DNA of 64,000 nt, from the NCBI GenBank assembly GCA_037954665.1, contig JBBMOL010000134.1, positions 1,860,001 to 1,924,000 on the forward strand, in the 5' to 3' direction. How positions within the stretch are numbered: position 1 is the stretch's first letter; each line of letters opens with the position of its first letter. Source of the stretch: Laguncularia racemosa (taxonomy: Eukaryota > Streptophyta > Magnoliopsida > Myrtales > Combretaceae). The position numbers were made by a program, and so were the translations under genes. Below, piece by piece: positions 24,763 through 37,899 of the stretch. A model generated the notes under the pieces. The model did no database searches. It saw only the letters and a list, made by a program, of their open reading frames with translations, and was not told the DNA's origin.

Positions 24763-26571
24763 GAATCAACACATATATTAGTCAAGTAAAGCCTATAGAA
24801 AATATTTGCATCTTCAATTTTGAAAATTTTCTACAAAAATCATGATAAATTCAATGAAAAAATATTCAAGAACAAAAAATACTCACTCTTGCAAAGATTC
24901 AATTTTTCATCATATCCAAGATTTCTTGAACACTACTCATCACTTGTTGATATAAATAGGAGTCCCTAGATCTCACTCCAGGAACAAAAAAATTAACAAG
25001 TGCGAATCACTCACTTTCTCACTCTAAGAATAATACATGTGACCACCCTCTCTCTATTTTCAATTTCTCTCATTTGAGTGCAAATTGAAACATACCAAAG
25101 CCGTAAAATTATTCCCCTTCATCATTAGAGTAAAGCCCAACCATCAATTACATTCAATAACTTGGGAATTGCTCCAATTTAATCAAGAATCAAAGTTTGG
25201 GTTTATATGCTTGAAGAATGGGTTCAAGTGAAATTCACTAAGATATAAGCTTCCAATACTAAAATTGATTAAGGGGTTTGCTTTCCTTCAACATCAGAAA
25301 TCTGTTCGACCCTCAAAGTATTGCCACCAACTACCAAAAGCCCCATAAATCAGCTTAAGCCGCTCACACACAAGGTAAGTTTTTATGTTTTGTTTTTATT
25401 TCTGTTTTCCTTTCTTTTCTCGAAATTGATGATAGAAAATTTAAAAAAATCAAAATGAAAAAATGAAAATAAGTTTTGATGATTATTGGCGTGTCTTATG
25501 TGGAATGTGGTGTGTTTTAGTATAATATTTAGTTTCAAATAAACTTTAGATATGAATAATGTCTTATAATATTTTTAGAAAAATAAAAATAAAAATTGTG
25601 TTTTTGATGATTCTTTTCACTAGTTTTATGTTTGCCTAATGCGTTTTGGTATAATATTAGTCTCTAGGTAATTTTTAAATGTGAATAATACATTTTTCAT
25701 AATGTTTACAATATGAAAAATATATATATATATATAAATAAAAATTCTAATTTGATAAGATATTTATTGATTTTATTTGTGTTACTAGTGTAATTGTTTC
25801 CATGATGTATGCTTTTACTTTTTAATCAATAAAGTTTCTTTCTTTTTTTTTTAGAGGTAATTTTCAATAAAAGAGTTTCTTTTAAAATTTTTTTTCTCAC
25901 TTAAATAAAAACTTTCAATTGGACTTTTTCCAAAAAAATTAAAATTTTTTAAGTTTTTTTTATAAGACAATAAAAAAGAAAAAAAAACTTAGGTTTTAGA
26001 AAAACTTTATTAAAAAAAAAAAAGGTAAAATGGCTAAAAACGTAAAGTTAACATTTTTAAAACAAAATAAACTAACAAACTAAAGTTTTTACAAATAAAT
26101 AAAAAAAGAACTACGTCGGCCTAATCTTGGTTAGCAGGTACATGACACTTCGGGTGGTCTTAAAAATTGGAAACTTTGTTCTTTATTATATTTTTTAAAA
26201 AAGAAACTATTTTATGAAGAAAAAAAATCAAAAAGAAGAAACCTTGAAGGCCTTTTAATTATTTATAGAAACTCTCTAATGGAAGCCTTAAAGGTTTTAA
26301 TAAGATAGTATTCAAGTTCATAATCTCTAGTTTCTATTTTTCTAAAAATTATTTTAGAAAAAAAAATAAACTAGTGACTAAAATTAAGGCTTATCTACCT
26401 ATAAACCTTAATGTTGTACTTTTCCCAACATAAGTCGAGTGGCAACTCAATTTAAAAAAAAAAATTAACAACAAAACTTTTCCTTAATTTGGTCAAGAGG
26501 CTAATGTTGAGTGGGTCAAGCTTAATGTAAGCCTAATTAAGGAAAAGGGAAACCAAAATTTAGGCTCGACA

Positions 26572-29500
26572 CCCTCACACCCCTAAGCTACTTCAGCATA
26601 TCCCTAACATAACTCTCAAGATCATGTTATAGAGCTTCCGCTCTACAATGAGATCTACCCCGCTTATCTCTATATATGTGAGCTAAATACAACTCTTCTA
26701 TTAAAATAAAGTCATATATTAAGAACTTAGTTGGATTAAATCATCCTTTCAAGTATTTTAAGTGCTCATTAATAGTGTAGAAGACCTTTTTCTTGCAAAA
26801 GGAAAAATGATTAAAAGACTCTAAGTCATCAAATTCGTATCGTAGATGCTATTTGATGTCATGGAGACGTATTTATTCTTGATTGGCTAAAAGCAATATG
26901 CGCAATTAAATGATGCTATAAGCTTGAGCACTAAGAGAAAAATCTAAATTATATACAACATCAACACTAAACTCTCGTAATATAAATCATGTAAGCATGT
27001 ATATGGCGGTGACGATGTAGCTATTCCATAAGCACATATGTGCCCAATAATTTCTTAGCCATTAAAAAGGCTTATCCAATACTCAAACTCCTTTGACTTC
27101 ATTCAAAAGACTTTGGTCATGGGGCAAAATGTAGATGACTAAATGCAATATAAGGCCTTATGCCCATTAATTAATTGGATTTGACTATTTGAACTAAAGT
27201 GACAAAGCCTAGAGAGCTGAGTCTATGACCTTAGGATGATTAGAGGAGATTTGGTATGGCAAGTTTAGCATAAGGCTCGTTAGAATGGACTATCCATTAC
27301 CAACCTTTCCCATAAGACTTACACACCTAAAAAAGGCCTTCACTTAGCCTGATCACATGAATGGCTCAAGTTTAATCCTTCTTATTAAGAAGGGACTCAT
27401 CTGGACCATTGATGACCAACATAATCTGATGAATGGCACTAACAGCCAAATCACTATAAATACCTTTAAAGTATTCTTATTTAAGGGGGAAAAGAAATAA
27501 TTTGGCAAAACATTGTTACTTTGCCGGATTATCTTCTTGAAAGATCAAACCCCAGATTACTAGAAAAATTGTCACTTATGTGTTCGAGTCTACTAAGATT
27601 GCCTATTCCTCCTCCCTATCCTATTTATCTTTAATCATCTTCCTACGTGCCATCACAAGTCATTCCTCTAGGTCTACATGTAGCGTGAGGATCACACAGT
27701 ACATACATGACCACATCGCGATCAAACCCACACACCTACAGTGTCAATACCATGACCAGTACTGAAAGCTTAAACATTAAGCTAAGTAAAAAATTAATGA
27801 ATAAATTCCACAGTCAACAACAAAAATGTTGACTACTAACTCGAAAAAAAAATCCAAAAGTTTTATGAATAAGTAACAAACTCAAATTTTATAAATTTTA
27901 TCAATCAATTTAGAAGAACCCATAGGCATTACACCCCAAGTTGTTTCCCATTATTCTTGAAACACTACTTGACATCTTCTTTCCTATGAAAAAAAAAATT
28001 AATGGTAACAAAAATTTAAAGCTTTATAATGATGTAATATTTTCAAGAACCATATATCACAATAAGAATAAGAGTGAATATATTAGACCATATATACATT
28101 TTTTGTTTCCAAAATAATTACATATTATTAATAAATTTTCAGGAAATATATAAAATAATTTATATGTGAGTTAATTACATATGCCAATACATGTATTTCA
28201 AAATTAGGTATATATATATATATATATACCTCTAATACTATAGAAGACACATAGAAGTGTAATTAAAATTCAGTTTCACAATAAAAATGGCAACAATTAC
28301 AGTAACATTTATAAGTTATAATAATAATATAAATGACAACATCAATACTAACAGTCGATATTTATAATTGTAACTGAAGACAACCCACATCGATAATATT
28401 CGGTAAAGTATAAATATATTATATAATGCCTATTATTCCTTTTGTGAATGGCAATGAAATATAAGAAATTCTTAATAAGAGCAAATAATAAAACTGAGAT
28501 TATTATTACGATTCTTCGTAAATGTAATAACTGAAACTTTTAGAAATTTCATTAGCAAATACTTTAGTCATTCATAATAGGAAAACACAAGCACGAATAA
28601 GAATATGCGAGTAGATATAGACAACTATGGACTTCAAAACGAGGTGTTCGTATGTGAACGATGACAAGGAATATGGGACTTTTAGCCTATAAATAACAGG
28701 AAATAATTAAATAAGTAAATGTAGGGAAGAAATCAAGCACACACAACGACAAAATAAAATAAGAGACCTAACTACAAATACGATTGTACACACATAGAAG
28801 GATTGAAAATTCAACCTTAGAAAATAGGTCAAGAAAAAAACCTAAATTTGATAATTCATCAACCCGATTTTATTTTCCAAATTTAAAATCAACCCAATAT
28901 AATAAATTAAAAGTTCAATGAAATTAAAATATCCATCGCCCGTTTCAATATCAAGCAGTCAAGGAAATATATATACATGTAGATTATACATATTCCTGCA
29001 GGACCCTACAATAGAACCACACATAACAATCTCTCTCTTGTTTCATTTTTGAAACTCCAAACGATAGCCGAATAAATAAATAAAATAAAATAAAAATACA
29101 CATATTAAAAGCTCAATCACATTCTTAACCCACAAAGGCAACAACTTTACCATTCTTGAATTAGTTTTCTGTGAAGTAGTAGAAAGGAATTGGAGAAAAT
29201 CACACATTCAAGGGTATACTCATTGTTGCAGCCATGAAGACATGGGTACGTTTTCTCCATACTTTCACTTCATGATGATTACCAATGCTGTAATATATTA
29301 ATAGGAATTTAATTGGAACAACCATTGATCAAATGCTGTTAGATGCATGCGTAGGTTTATATTGCTGAAAATATAGGATAAATTGAGCTTAAAGGTGTAA
29401 CATGTATTTTTCTTATTTTATTTTTTTCTTTCTTTCTTCTAAATTGTAACTTGCTTTAGGAGACTTTAGATGAGTAACCTGAAATAGAACTTGGAATAAT

Positions 29501-30790
29501 GGGATGAAATATACTCGCATGCCAACACTTGCAGGGGAGATGTATACATAAACATGTAACATGTGTTAGGATAGTGTAATCCAAGGAAGACTGATGAAAA
29601 TAAAACAAACACCATTTTACACGATCTGCCATGGTCTTCCATTAGCTACCCGGTGCAGGTTTTTTATTTTTTTATTTTTCAATGATAATACATATACATG
29701 CCGAAGCATGCAGTAAGAGAAGTGAAACATTTATTCCTTCTCATTAGGTAATACATTGACTTGGTTTGCCAGGAATTAATTATAAGGAAAAAAAATTTCA
29801 TAATACGTATACACAATCCATGCACGTTGAAGGAAATATATATATATATATACCCATCCCTTCCATACTAACTTATGCTGTCGTAGCCTATGCAAACCAT
29901 CGGATCAAATAAATAAATAAAAGAAGTAATATAAACACGCACGTACAACCATAGCCATCAATAACACATATAGGGAAAAGCATGCATTTTTAAGTTTCAT
30001 CGTATCATCTTTTTTCAACTGCCATATACAAAGATCAGTGAATAAAGGACAAATTAGAAGGATATTAAATATATATATATATATATAAATAAAAGACTAG
30101 AGCCCACACGAAAAGTAATAATAGGAGTACAAAATTACGTTTCCCTAACCATTCAGACATTTTTTTTTTCCCTATTGTGTAATGCTAGTAGTGTAATGAT
30201 ATGAGAAATTAATTAGAGATGATTAGGAGAAGATTTTAAAATTGAAAATACCAAACAAGATATATATCCTCGTCACCAAGAACCACATTGAAAATATCTT
30301 AGCCTTGTTAACTTTATTAGGTTGTTAGTAAATAACAAGAAACGTCCAAAAAATTAATTAAGGAAATTGTACAGTGACATCTTGTATACCGAAAACCTAG
30401 AAGGAAGGGTAGGTATATAAACTATGTTTACAAGATATATTAAATCTATTTTTAGTAAAATGGAAATAGATCAGTTAAGATAATTTATGATCATAAATAC
30501 ATATTAATATATATAGTATAAATATTTGACACACAATTTTAAGTCCACAACTTTCCATGAGTTCTATATCATACATACTATCATAATTTGTGTGTTATTA
30601 ACAATCCAACATAAAAAAAGTATATATAAAGGTACTGTAAGAGGGAAAAAAAAGGTATGACTTTCCACTTTAGGTTAATCAGATTAGATCTAGGGAAACA
30701 TAATTTAGAGATGCATGTAAATGTGCCTTTCCTACACCTTCATTTCCTGATCCTTTAATACATTTTAACAAAATTCAGTGAACTTTATAT
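26572..30790. other. Gene-poor AT-rich spacer; one LTR-promoter-like patch
   Basis: No coding region recognised. 27,120-27,760 looks like an LTR promoter area: a TATAAATAC box at 27,455 after GATGAATGGCAC, then pyrimidine-rich leader-like sequence. No LTR ends were found. An (AT)n run lies at 28,209-28,227. The rest is AT-rich sequence in which I see nothing. Confidence 0.4.
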
Positions 30791-32420
30791 TTAGGTGCAA
30801 ACTAATTTGAGTAAGATAATTTCTAAGTTAACATTGTTTAACTTATAAAATTAAATTGACTAATTAACTATTTATAACATTGGAAAGTAATTCAATAAAA
30901 TCAAGAAATTTTATCCACTAACTTGATAAGTATATAATTATATTTATTATTATTTGATTTTGTTATAATTTTGATTTATTTTATGAGTCTATTTTATTGA
31001 ATATTATACTTAATTAACTTATATTTTGATTTTAGGTCCTTTGAAGCAACTAAGAATTAAAGGAAACAAAATGACACAAGGTTCACACAAATTGAAGCCC
31101 ATTCGAAGAAGTTATGCAATTTTGAAGAGTACATGGTCATATACATGACCATGTTGGTGCGCACACACCTATAAGAAAGAAAGTTATTAAAGGATCAAGA
31201 TACATGATTATGCAAGTAACCATGTAGAAGTACACGAGCAAGTGCACACTCGTGTCGAAGCCAATTTTCAAATATTTGTGAAGAATTCTTGTTGAGAGAT
31301 ACATGGGTACTTACATGACTATGTTGACATCATGTCATGTGCAAATTCCACTTTCCAATTCACTCACAGTTGGTGAAGATTACTTTCATGATTTATAAAT
31401 AATATTGAAGATGCAATTTCCTACTTATTAAAGACAATTTTCCTAGTTTATGAAGATACAATTTATATTCTACGAAACTACAACTTTCCTAGTTTCGAGA
31501 CACTTGATTATTATAAAAGGAGTACAAAGTCTAGACAACAAATATAGAATTTTTAGTGTTAGAATTAAAGATGAGGTGTAAGATTTTAGCTTATAGCTTT
31601 TATTGAATTATGTATGCTTGTTCAATTGTTCTCATAAGTTATTTTAATAGGGTTTTTTTCTTTTAATTTCAATATAATGTTAGCTTAATTTTTTTTTTTT
31701 TTTTTAGTATTCAAGTATGATAAATTATAGAATGAAATAATAATTGATTATTATTATTCAATGAAATTATTGTTATTTTTGTAATCTAATTATTTATTCT
31801 TAATTATTTACTCGGATTAATACCGTCAGTACGTTAACTTGATATTTGATTTCATTCATAGAGATCAAAAGGTCCTATCTTTGAATAGATCTACCATAAT
31901 TAGAAGGAATTGCACATAATCTTAGATATAGGACATCATAAATCTTTCAAATTAGGTTCAAGCCTAATAATGGAATTCACATATCGAAGTAATGCAATTC
32001 TAAGGGTTTTAACTAAGAAAAGATTCTGATTAATCGACATAGGGTTAGGAATTAATAGACTTGAGAAATTTATTAATTCAATCTAGGAATTCTCACAGTC
32101 CAAAAATACAATAATGGAATTGGATAATAATTAATTGATTACATTAGTAGTTCTAATGGGATTCAATATTAGGGTACGTATTTTTATAAGTTATATTCTT
32201 ATTATTTTCTATTTACTTTAATTTATTTAATTATTCAATTTTGTAGATTAAATAATAGGTGAATGGTTAATACTAGTAATTGTAATTCCTATAGGAACGA
32301 CACTCGATATTAATATCTACTATACTATAAATCAATAGGTGCACTTGCTTATAAGTTTAAGATAGTGAATTAGACTGATATCAAGTTTTTAGAAGGGGAT
32401 ACTGTGATTATTATTACACT
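30790..32420 (+). repeat. LTR-like relic with hairpin-rich region and degenerate primer site
   Basis: 31,130-31,330 holds short palindromic words (10-bp arms at 31,131-31,154). Near 32,280-32,345 AATTCCTATAGGAACGACAC and GGTGCACTTGC resemble the U5 end of gypsy LTRs. ATCAAGTTTTT at 32,382 then recalls the sequence usually next to the primer site in Athila-like elements. The left border is unknown. No coding part was found. Confidence 0.35.
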
Positions 32421-32431
32421 ATAATCGTTTT

Positions 32432-32698
32432 GGACTTGTTTGGATTGTCTGTTTTTTATCTGTATTTGATCCGCATCTAATTTGTATTTGTTTGAAAACT
32501 AGCATTGGATAAACTATTTGTTTAATCTAAATCTGATTCACTTACATTTCAAAGCAAAGTTTAGGGATTTAGTTTTTCTAATAAGGATATATGTGTAATT
32601 GTATTCTTATATATTTTTTTTTATCTAAGTCCCATCCAATTCTAACTAAACACTCATATTCGAATAAATATAAAATGGACACCAAACCAAACAAGCCC
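32432..32698. mobile_element. MITE, PIF/Harbinger (Tourist)-like
   Basis: The left end GGACTTGTTTGGATTGTC and the inverted right end GGGCTTGTTTGGTTTGGTG are imperfect inverted repeats of the G-rich TGTTTGG type found in Tourist MITEs. It is 267 bp, AT-rich, non-coding, with TTA at the right edge. The left target site is imperfect. Confidence 0.6.
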
Positions 32699-34912
32699 TT
32701 AAATCAATTTGTATTCATATAAATAAGCAACTTTTAGGTCAAATTTTATTTTTCAATATTTGCATTATTCTTGCTTGAACATTAATGGACATTTAACACT
32801 TGACTAAAATTAAATTATGAGATCTATGTGAAGTAGAGTTGTATGTTATTTAAACCTTGATTTAAGACTTAGAATTAGAGAAATATCACTAATTGGGAAT
32901 TAAGTATCTACATTTTTAAGCTTACTTTGATGTATGCTCATTCCTTAGAAATGTTTAGAACATTATAATCTTGAATAAATGAACATATAAAATTTATCTC
33001 TTAAAGATTTTCTACCAAAAAAAAAAAAAAGGTTGTGGGTTGAAAAAAAATAGAAAAATAAAATAAAATACTCAAGCAATTAAGTTTGTGGAGTACCTTT
33101 CAAGGGATAATTCTTATTGACTTGAGTGATGAGCTCAAGTCATACTACAATGGCAAGATATTTTTCTCATCAACATTCATATTATAAATGTAAAAATGTG
33201 TTAATAATATATAAGCTATTGCAATAATGGAACGAAATTGCTTCTTTAAGTATTTATGGAAAACACTACGGCCCTTTCAAATCCCCTTCCCTTGTAATCT
33301 CAAAAAAAAAAAGTATCTATGGAAAATTATAAAATTGTTGTTATAGATTATCATCATCAATGACAATTTATAAATCACCATGCATATATTGTCCCTATTT
33401 TTTTTTATTGTAAATTCTATATGGATGCAAGGCCTTCATTGCAACAAATCTAAATGAATAATTACATACTTTTGAAAACTAGAGTTGGCAAATTTTGCAA
33501 TACCCAAATGAAATAATATAACAAATAATAATGATAGACAAATAATAATAAGATAACAATAGCAGTATTTTGGTCTTTGTGCAGCAAGAGTACTTAAACC
33601 CTCTTAATACCCTTGTTTGCCTTCTTTTCCTTTTTGTACATAAGTTACTTGCAAGGAAACTACAACCTTAGTAGATCTCTCTTTAACCAAACTACACATG
33701 TCGATAAGGCATAATAAGTAGATGCAATAATCTTTTCTTATGGTTTCTTTCACACATATTCGTTTTGTTAATAGGAATATAGAAGTAATGTCGTACTCAT
33801 AAAGATTTCAAGAAAAAATGGAAGTAATTGGACAATCTGAAACTAGTAAGTTGTATTTTACTTGTAGAATTTATGTGTTGATGCCTTACTTTGTGTAGAT
33901 TTAGGTGTAAGAGAGATAATTTTAGGTGTGCAGATGGTGATGGAATGGGTTTGGAGAATAGGAACAAAAAATGAAGCAAGTTGAAGGGTATGCGACAAAG
34001 TACATGACTGTGTACTTGCCTATATTGAGGTACACGATGAAATAAGTGAGTACACGAGTGTGTACTCACCTACACTTGTTTGTCCATAATTTAGTCTTTC
34101 AATAAATCATATAATTTAATAATAGTTAAATTAGTTTTCTATAGATTGTATTTAGATTTATTTTAATTTGTTTTGGGTTAAATTTAAAGTTTATGGAGGT
34201 TTATAATTAATTTAAGGTAAAGAAATAGGTTAGAAATGCGTTTAAAGATGAATTTATGCAAAGACGTAAATCGTCAACCAAAACTAAATTAGAGCAAAGG
34301 CAAAATTAGTTGATGAGGTTACCAAATTGGATGATTTAGGTGCAAAGTGGTCAAGCACATCATGCAAGAGTTCGACCACTTTGGGTTAACATGGCATGTT
34401 TTCAACTTGCTTTTGCATTTTAATATCTAGCTTCACCTAAAATGGGATTCTAATTAGGGACTTAAAAGAGTTATCATATCAATTTGGAACTCGGGAAACT
34501 GACTAGTTGCTATTACTCAAATTCATGCCTTAATTACTAGTATAGGGTTTTGCAACAAGAATGGTCAAAGAAAAGTTTTTGATTGAAAGGAGACTTTAAT
34601 CCCAATCATGGATGAAATTTACTTATTTTTCTATAATTTCATTAAATTCATCATCTAGGGGGGAAATTGGGGTTTAGAGTTTGGTCTTGATTTCAAGTTA
34701 TGGATTGAAGAAATTAAACAATAGATTTTTAAGATTTAGATTATTCTAATAATATAATTCATTTATTTTTCTCCAATCTAACAATATAATTCAAAGGAAT
34801 AAAGTCTTACATACTTATTTAGGCAACTTGACCTCATATAGTTTCCTTCTTCTACCACACAGCACACGGTTTCTCTTTTGGGAGATTTTTTTCTAAGTTT
34901 ATATTTATAGTG
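32699..34912. other. AT-rich spacer without recognised genes
   Basis: Poly-A runs and a hairpin-rich patch at 33,985-34,075 with a perfect 10-bp inverted repeat (34,046-34,055 and 34,060-34,069). The 90-aa minus-strand frame over this patch has no domain and is not called. Confidence 0.5.
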
Positions 34913-35238
34913 TTTAGAAGGTGTCCCCATTTTATGAGGCTTATAAAGGGAATTCTACGGTGCCATTACTCAAAAGTGACAATACCATGCTATGACCTAT
35001 CGACAACTTATTTTACTACTAATAAGTCTTGTTTACTGTTATTTGAGAGTAATTTACAATTAAAAAAATAAAGATTGATTTTTCAGGCTATCGACAACTT
35101 TATGAAGATTATTAATATATTTTTTTTACTATTAATGGGTCTGATTTTTACTTTAATTTGAAAAATTTTACTATAACTAAGTAATGACAACACAATACCA
35201 TTAAGTAATAGCACCATAAAAATACTACACCTTCTAAA
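34913..35238. mobile_element. Inverted-repeat element, MITE-like
   Basis: Bounded by perfect 12-bp inverted repeats TTTAGAAGGTGT and ACACCTTCTAAA. Just inside is a second imperfect pair, ACGGTGCCATTACTCAA and its counterpart near 35,199-35,215. Non-coding, AT-rich, about 326 bp. Family not recognised and target duplication unclear. Confidence 0.45.
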
Positions 35239-36164
35239 TGTTATTAAACATATTTTAGTAACTCATGCCTTATTAAAGGCTATTATTAAACTTCTAATTT
35301 CCTATTTTATCCTATGAAATATTTATTTAATTAGGGTGTGAAATTTATTATTTTTTTATCTATGTTATATGACTTAATTCTTTTTATTTTATTTAGCAGT
35401 CAAAATTATATTATTAAATGTGTGGGGCTTACATTATTCAAGCATGCAGGTAATTACGGGAATATGATGCACACCTAATTTATTACATATGATTATTTAT
35501 TTATAAAAAATAAAATTTTTAGGGTATTGGTGTCTCATTCATCCATTCATACATACGTAAGAGAGATTTACAAATGTCAAAAGACAAATATACAAAAATA
35601 GAAATGACTTAGACACCAAAAAATAAATAAATTCATTAATTAATTTTTAAAAAATGGATACATTAAGATACCCAATCGAGTTGGATAAAGAGAACTAGTA
35701 GTCAATTGCCGCTCTTAGACTCCCATGCTCTAGCTTTTCCCTTAATAAAATTTTCACAAAATGTAAATTGTAATTACATAGATGACAATTCATCCCACTT
35801 ATTTCTTTCTTTCTTTCTTTCTTTCTTTTCTTTTTTTTTTTTTTTTTTTTTGCTTCATACTAGAGCAAGATATTAGAAACGATGAAGTAGTAACATCAAA
35901 GGCCTTTGCCCAAAGGGACCTCAATTGGAGGCAATAGTAACCTTGAAAATGATTAAATTTTTATGATTTTTTTTTTTGGCTAAAATGTCATATTGTTTAA
36001 GTTTTATGATGATAACACAAACAATCAAATAAGGTCCAAGTTAAATCTTGAGCAATCCAATCCTAAAAGAAATTTGAATGTGTAACCAAGGGCTATTTCA
36101 AAAACATGTATGCATGTATATAAGCTAAAGCTCATATCATAATATGGGCAAAAACAAAATCAAA
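35239..36164. other. AT-rich spacer with (TTCT)n microsatellite
   Basis: A TTTC/TTCT run then poly-T lies at about 35,801-35,851. No gene or element end was recognised. Confidence 0.6.
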
Positions 36165-36420
36165 TGTGGGAGCTACTCCAGAACAGTTAACTAAAATGGG
36201 CTTCATTTAGCTAAAGAGGGTTAGTCATTTCACCAAAACTGACATCATGCTGCAATACTATTTTTCACGTTTTATGATCTTTTGTGTTACCCATGTTATT
36301 TTCTTATATCGAGTCATTGGGATTCAGTTTTTTCACTTTATGAATATGTTATTGTAGTGTGTTGGAAGTGGAAGGGGGTGAACACATGTATTAGTTACTG
36401 TATAAATTATAGAACTATTA

Positions 36421-37217
36421 GATACCGTTTGGTTACTGGTACTGGACAGAACAAGAGTATTGTACAGTACTAAAAAAGAAGGACGGAACAAAAAATATTT
36501 TTGTACCACGTTTAGTTTATTCAATACTGGACAATGATTTTTGTGCTGTCTAGTGTTTGGATTGCAAAGTACTGGACTGGACATAGTAAATTTGACAGTT
36601 TTGCCCTTTTTAATTACTGGAGAAGGCTTTTTGAAAATGATAATTTTAAGAAAAAACACCAATTTTGGATTTATTTAAGAAAATGATTTTTCTAAGTGAT
36701 AAAAATTCATTTTTTTATTTTTCAACCCATTTCTACTATTATAAATTTTTATTGATTTTTTACTTAATTTATTATGATTTTTATAATTTTTATTAACTTT
36801 TATTAATTTTCATAATTTTTATTAAATTTTTATAATTTTATTAAAATTTTATTGAAAAATTTTCTCCTAGATTTTTATCTATCCTATTTCAAAATCTAAA
36901 TCTTTATTTTTATTTTTCTAATCTTTTTATTATTTTCTTTATGAATTTTTACATTTTTACCATTTATTATTATACTTACTATTTTTATTTTCTTTCAAGG
37001 TAAGTATGAAGGGCAAATTCGGAATTTAAAAAAAAAATTACATTTAGTCCAGTACGTAATTTTTAGTACTGAATTACATGCGGTACTAAAATTTCTGATT
37101 TTGTCCAGTACCTAATTGGTGTTTAGTCCAGTACTTCCTTCATGTGTGGCAACCAAACGAGGGACAAAAAATTTTGTCCAGTCCAGTGCCGAATTTCAAT
37201 ACCAACCAAACGCTACC
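36421..37217. mobile_element. PIF/Harbinger-like MITE carrying an Ogre LTR fragment
   Basis: Flanked by TTA on both sides. The left end is GATACCGTTTGGTTACTGG and the inverted right end is GGTAGCGTTTGGTTGG. Both arms carry many GTCCAGTAC/GTACTGGAC words, as expected for transposase-binding sub-terminal repeats. The middle (36,627-36,990) is an antisense piece of the element B LTR. Length 797 bp; no transposase, so non-autonomous. Confidence 0.7.
36627..36990 (-). repeat. Fragment of element B-family LTR inside the MITE
   Basis: The minus strand aligns with about 48,470-48,815 of the B LTR, including AAAATCATTTTCTTAAATAA and CTAGGAGAAAATTTTTCAAT. Neither LTR end is present, so this is not an ordinary LTR insertion. 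Confidence 0.65.
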
Positions 37218-37899
37218 TTATACTAGTTTATTTGTTTGTAGCATTACTCATTATTTTTTACCTTAGTTTAGGGATTTTTCCACATTACTATCTCTGTGCT
37301 CTTTTTTCTCTCCTTTGTTATTCTCTTGTTTGCGTATTCAATTAATCTATAATCCAAATCCAAATTAAACCCCATCAAAGTGCTTCCATCTTAACAAGTG
37401 ATATTAGAGCAAGGTTGGCAAGGGGATTGAGATTTTAGGATTTGTCATCTACATAATAGAGAGATAATAACAATCGATGTAAATAAGTTTAATGGATGCA
37501 TAAGACCTTAGAGTAGTCAACTTGAAAAGGCATTTGATTATAAGCTAGAATTCATCAAGGATGATGGTTAGGCCTCGATGAAAATCTAACTTGAGTACAC
37601 TTAATAATGTACTGCAAGAAAAATTGGCACAAAAGATGGTAGCGGGTAGGGGTGGGAATTGCGGGGCGGGTCCGCAGGCTGAGGCGCCCCGCCCGTAAAA
37701 ATATGCGGGGCGGGCAAAAAAATTTTGACCCGCGGGCGGCGATCCAACCCGCCAAAACTTCTGCAGTTCTGCACAGGTGCAACGGCTGCCGGCTGGAGGG
37801 ACCTGCTGGCTGCTAGACATACACGACCTGCTAGACCTGGACATGACGACTTGGACTTGACGAGGACGACATGACGAGCTGCCATGCCCTGCACCACCG

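Larger units (their letters stand above)
9022..26571 (+). mobile_element. Old Tat/Ogre-type gypsy relic E, split by elements G and D
   Basis: Pieces in the right order and orientation: RNase H-integrase coding (9022-10775), a gap filled by Athila-type G (10,776-17,452), a tandem-repeat tail (about 17,460-18,230), a polypurine tract AAAGAGGAGCAAC and a 3' LTR starting TATAGACATCCC. That LTR resumes after element D and ends GGCTCGACA at 26,571. The layout parallels element B at 47.3-64 kb. The 5' half is missing, and joining the pieces into one element is inferred from order and resemblance to B. Confidence 0.65.
18249..26571 (+). repeat. 3' LTR of element E, split by element D
   Basis: Starts TATAGACATCCC (ancestral TG changed to TA) and ends GGCTCGACA. 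Without D it is about 2.8 kb. It has a TATA box (24,951-24,958), a CAAG/GTAAGT splice-donor-like site at 25,375, and the AGCAGGTAC...CTTCGGGTGG block near 26,132-26,155 seen also in the B LTR. Strongly AT-rich. Confidence 0.65.
36165..37410 (+). repeat. Possible copia 5' LTR followed by primer-binding-like site
   Basis: TGATATTAGAGCAAGG at 37,399 resembles the TGGTATCAGAGC primer site. It follows an LTR-like end CATCTTAACA at 37,396. The start TGTGGGAGCTACTCC at 36,165 is a guess. Without the MITE at 36,421-37,217 the LTR would be about 430 bp. No clear coding region follows, so the call is weak. Confidence 0.3.

Noticed and set aside
27120..27760. Complete solo LTR
   Set aside because: It has a TATA box and LTR-like wording, but no TG/CA ends or target duplication could be found.
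29233..29260. ATGAAGACATGGGTACG-like start of an exon with a donor site
   Set aside because: It would encode only a few residues and no following exon could be recognised.
33797..34069. 90-aa minus-strand frame with hydrophobic and His-rich start
   Set aside because: It overlies a hairpin-rich AT-rich patch, has no domain, promoter or splice context, and is shorter than chance allows in such sequence.
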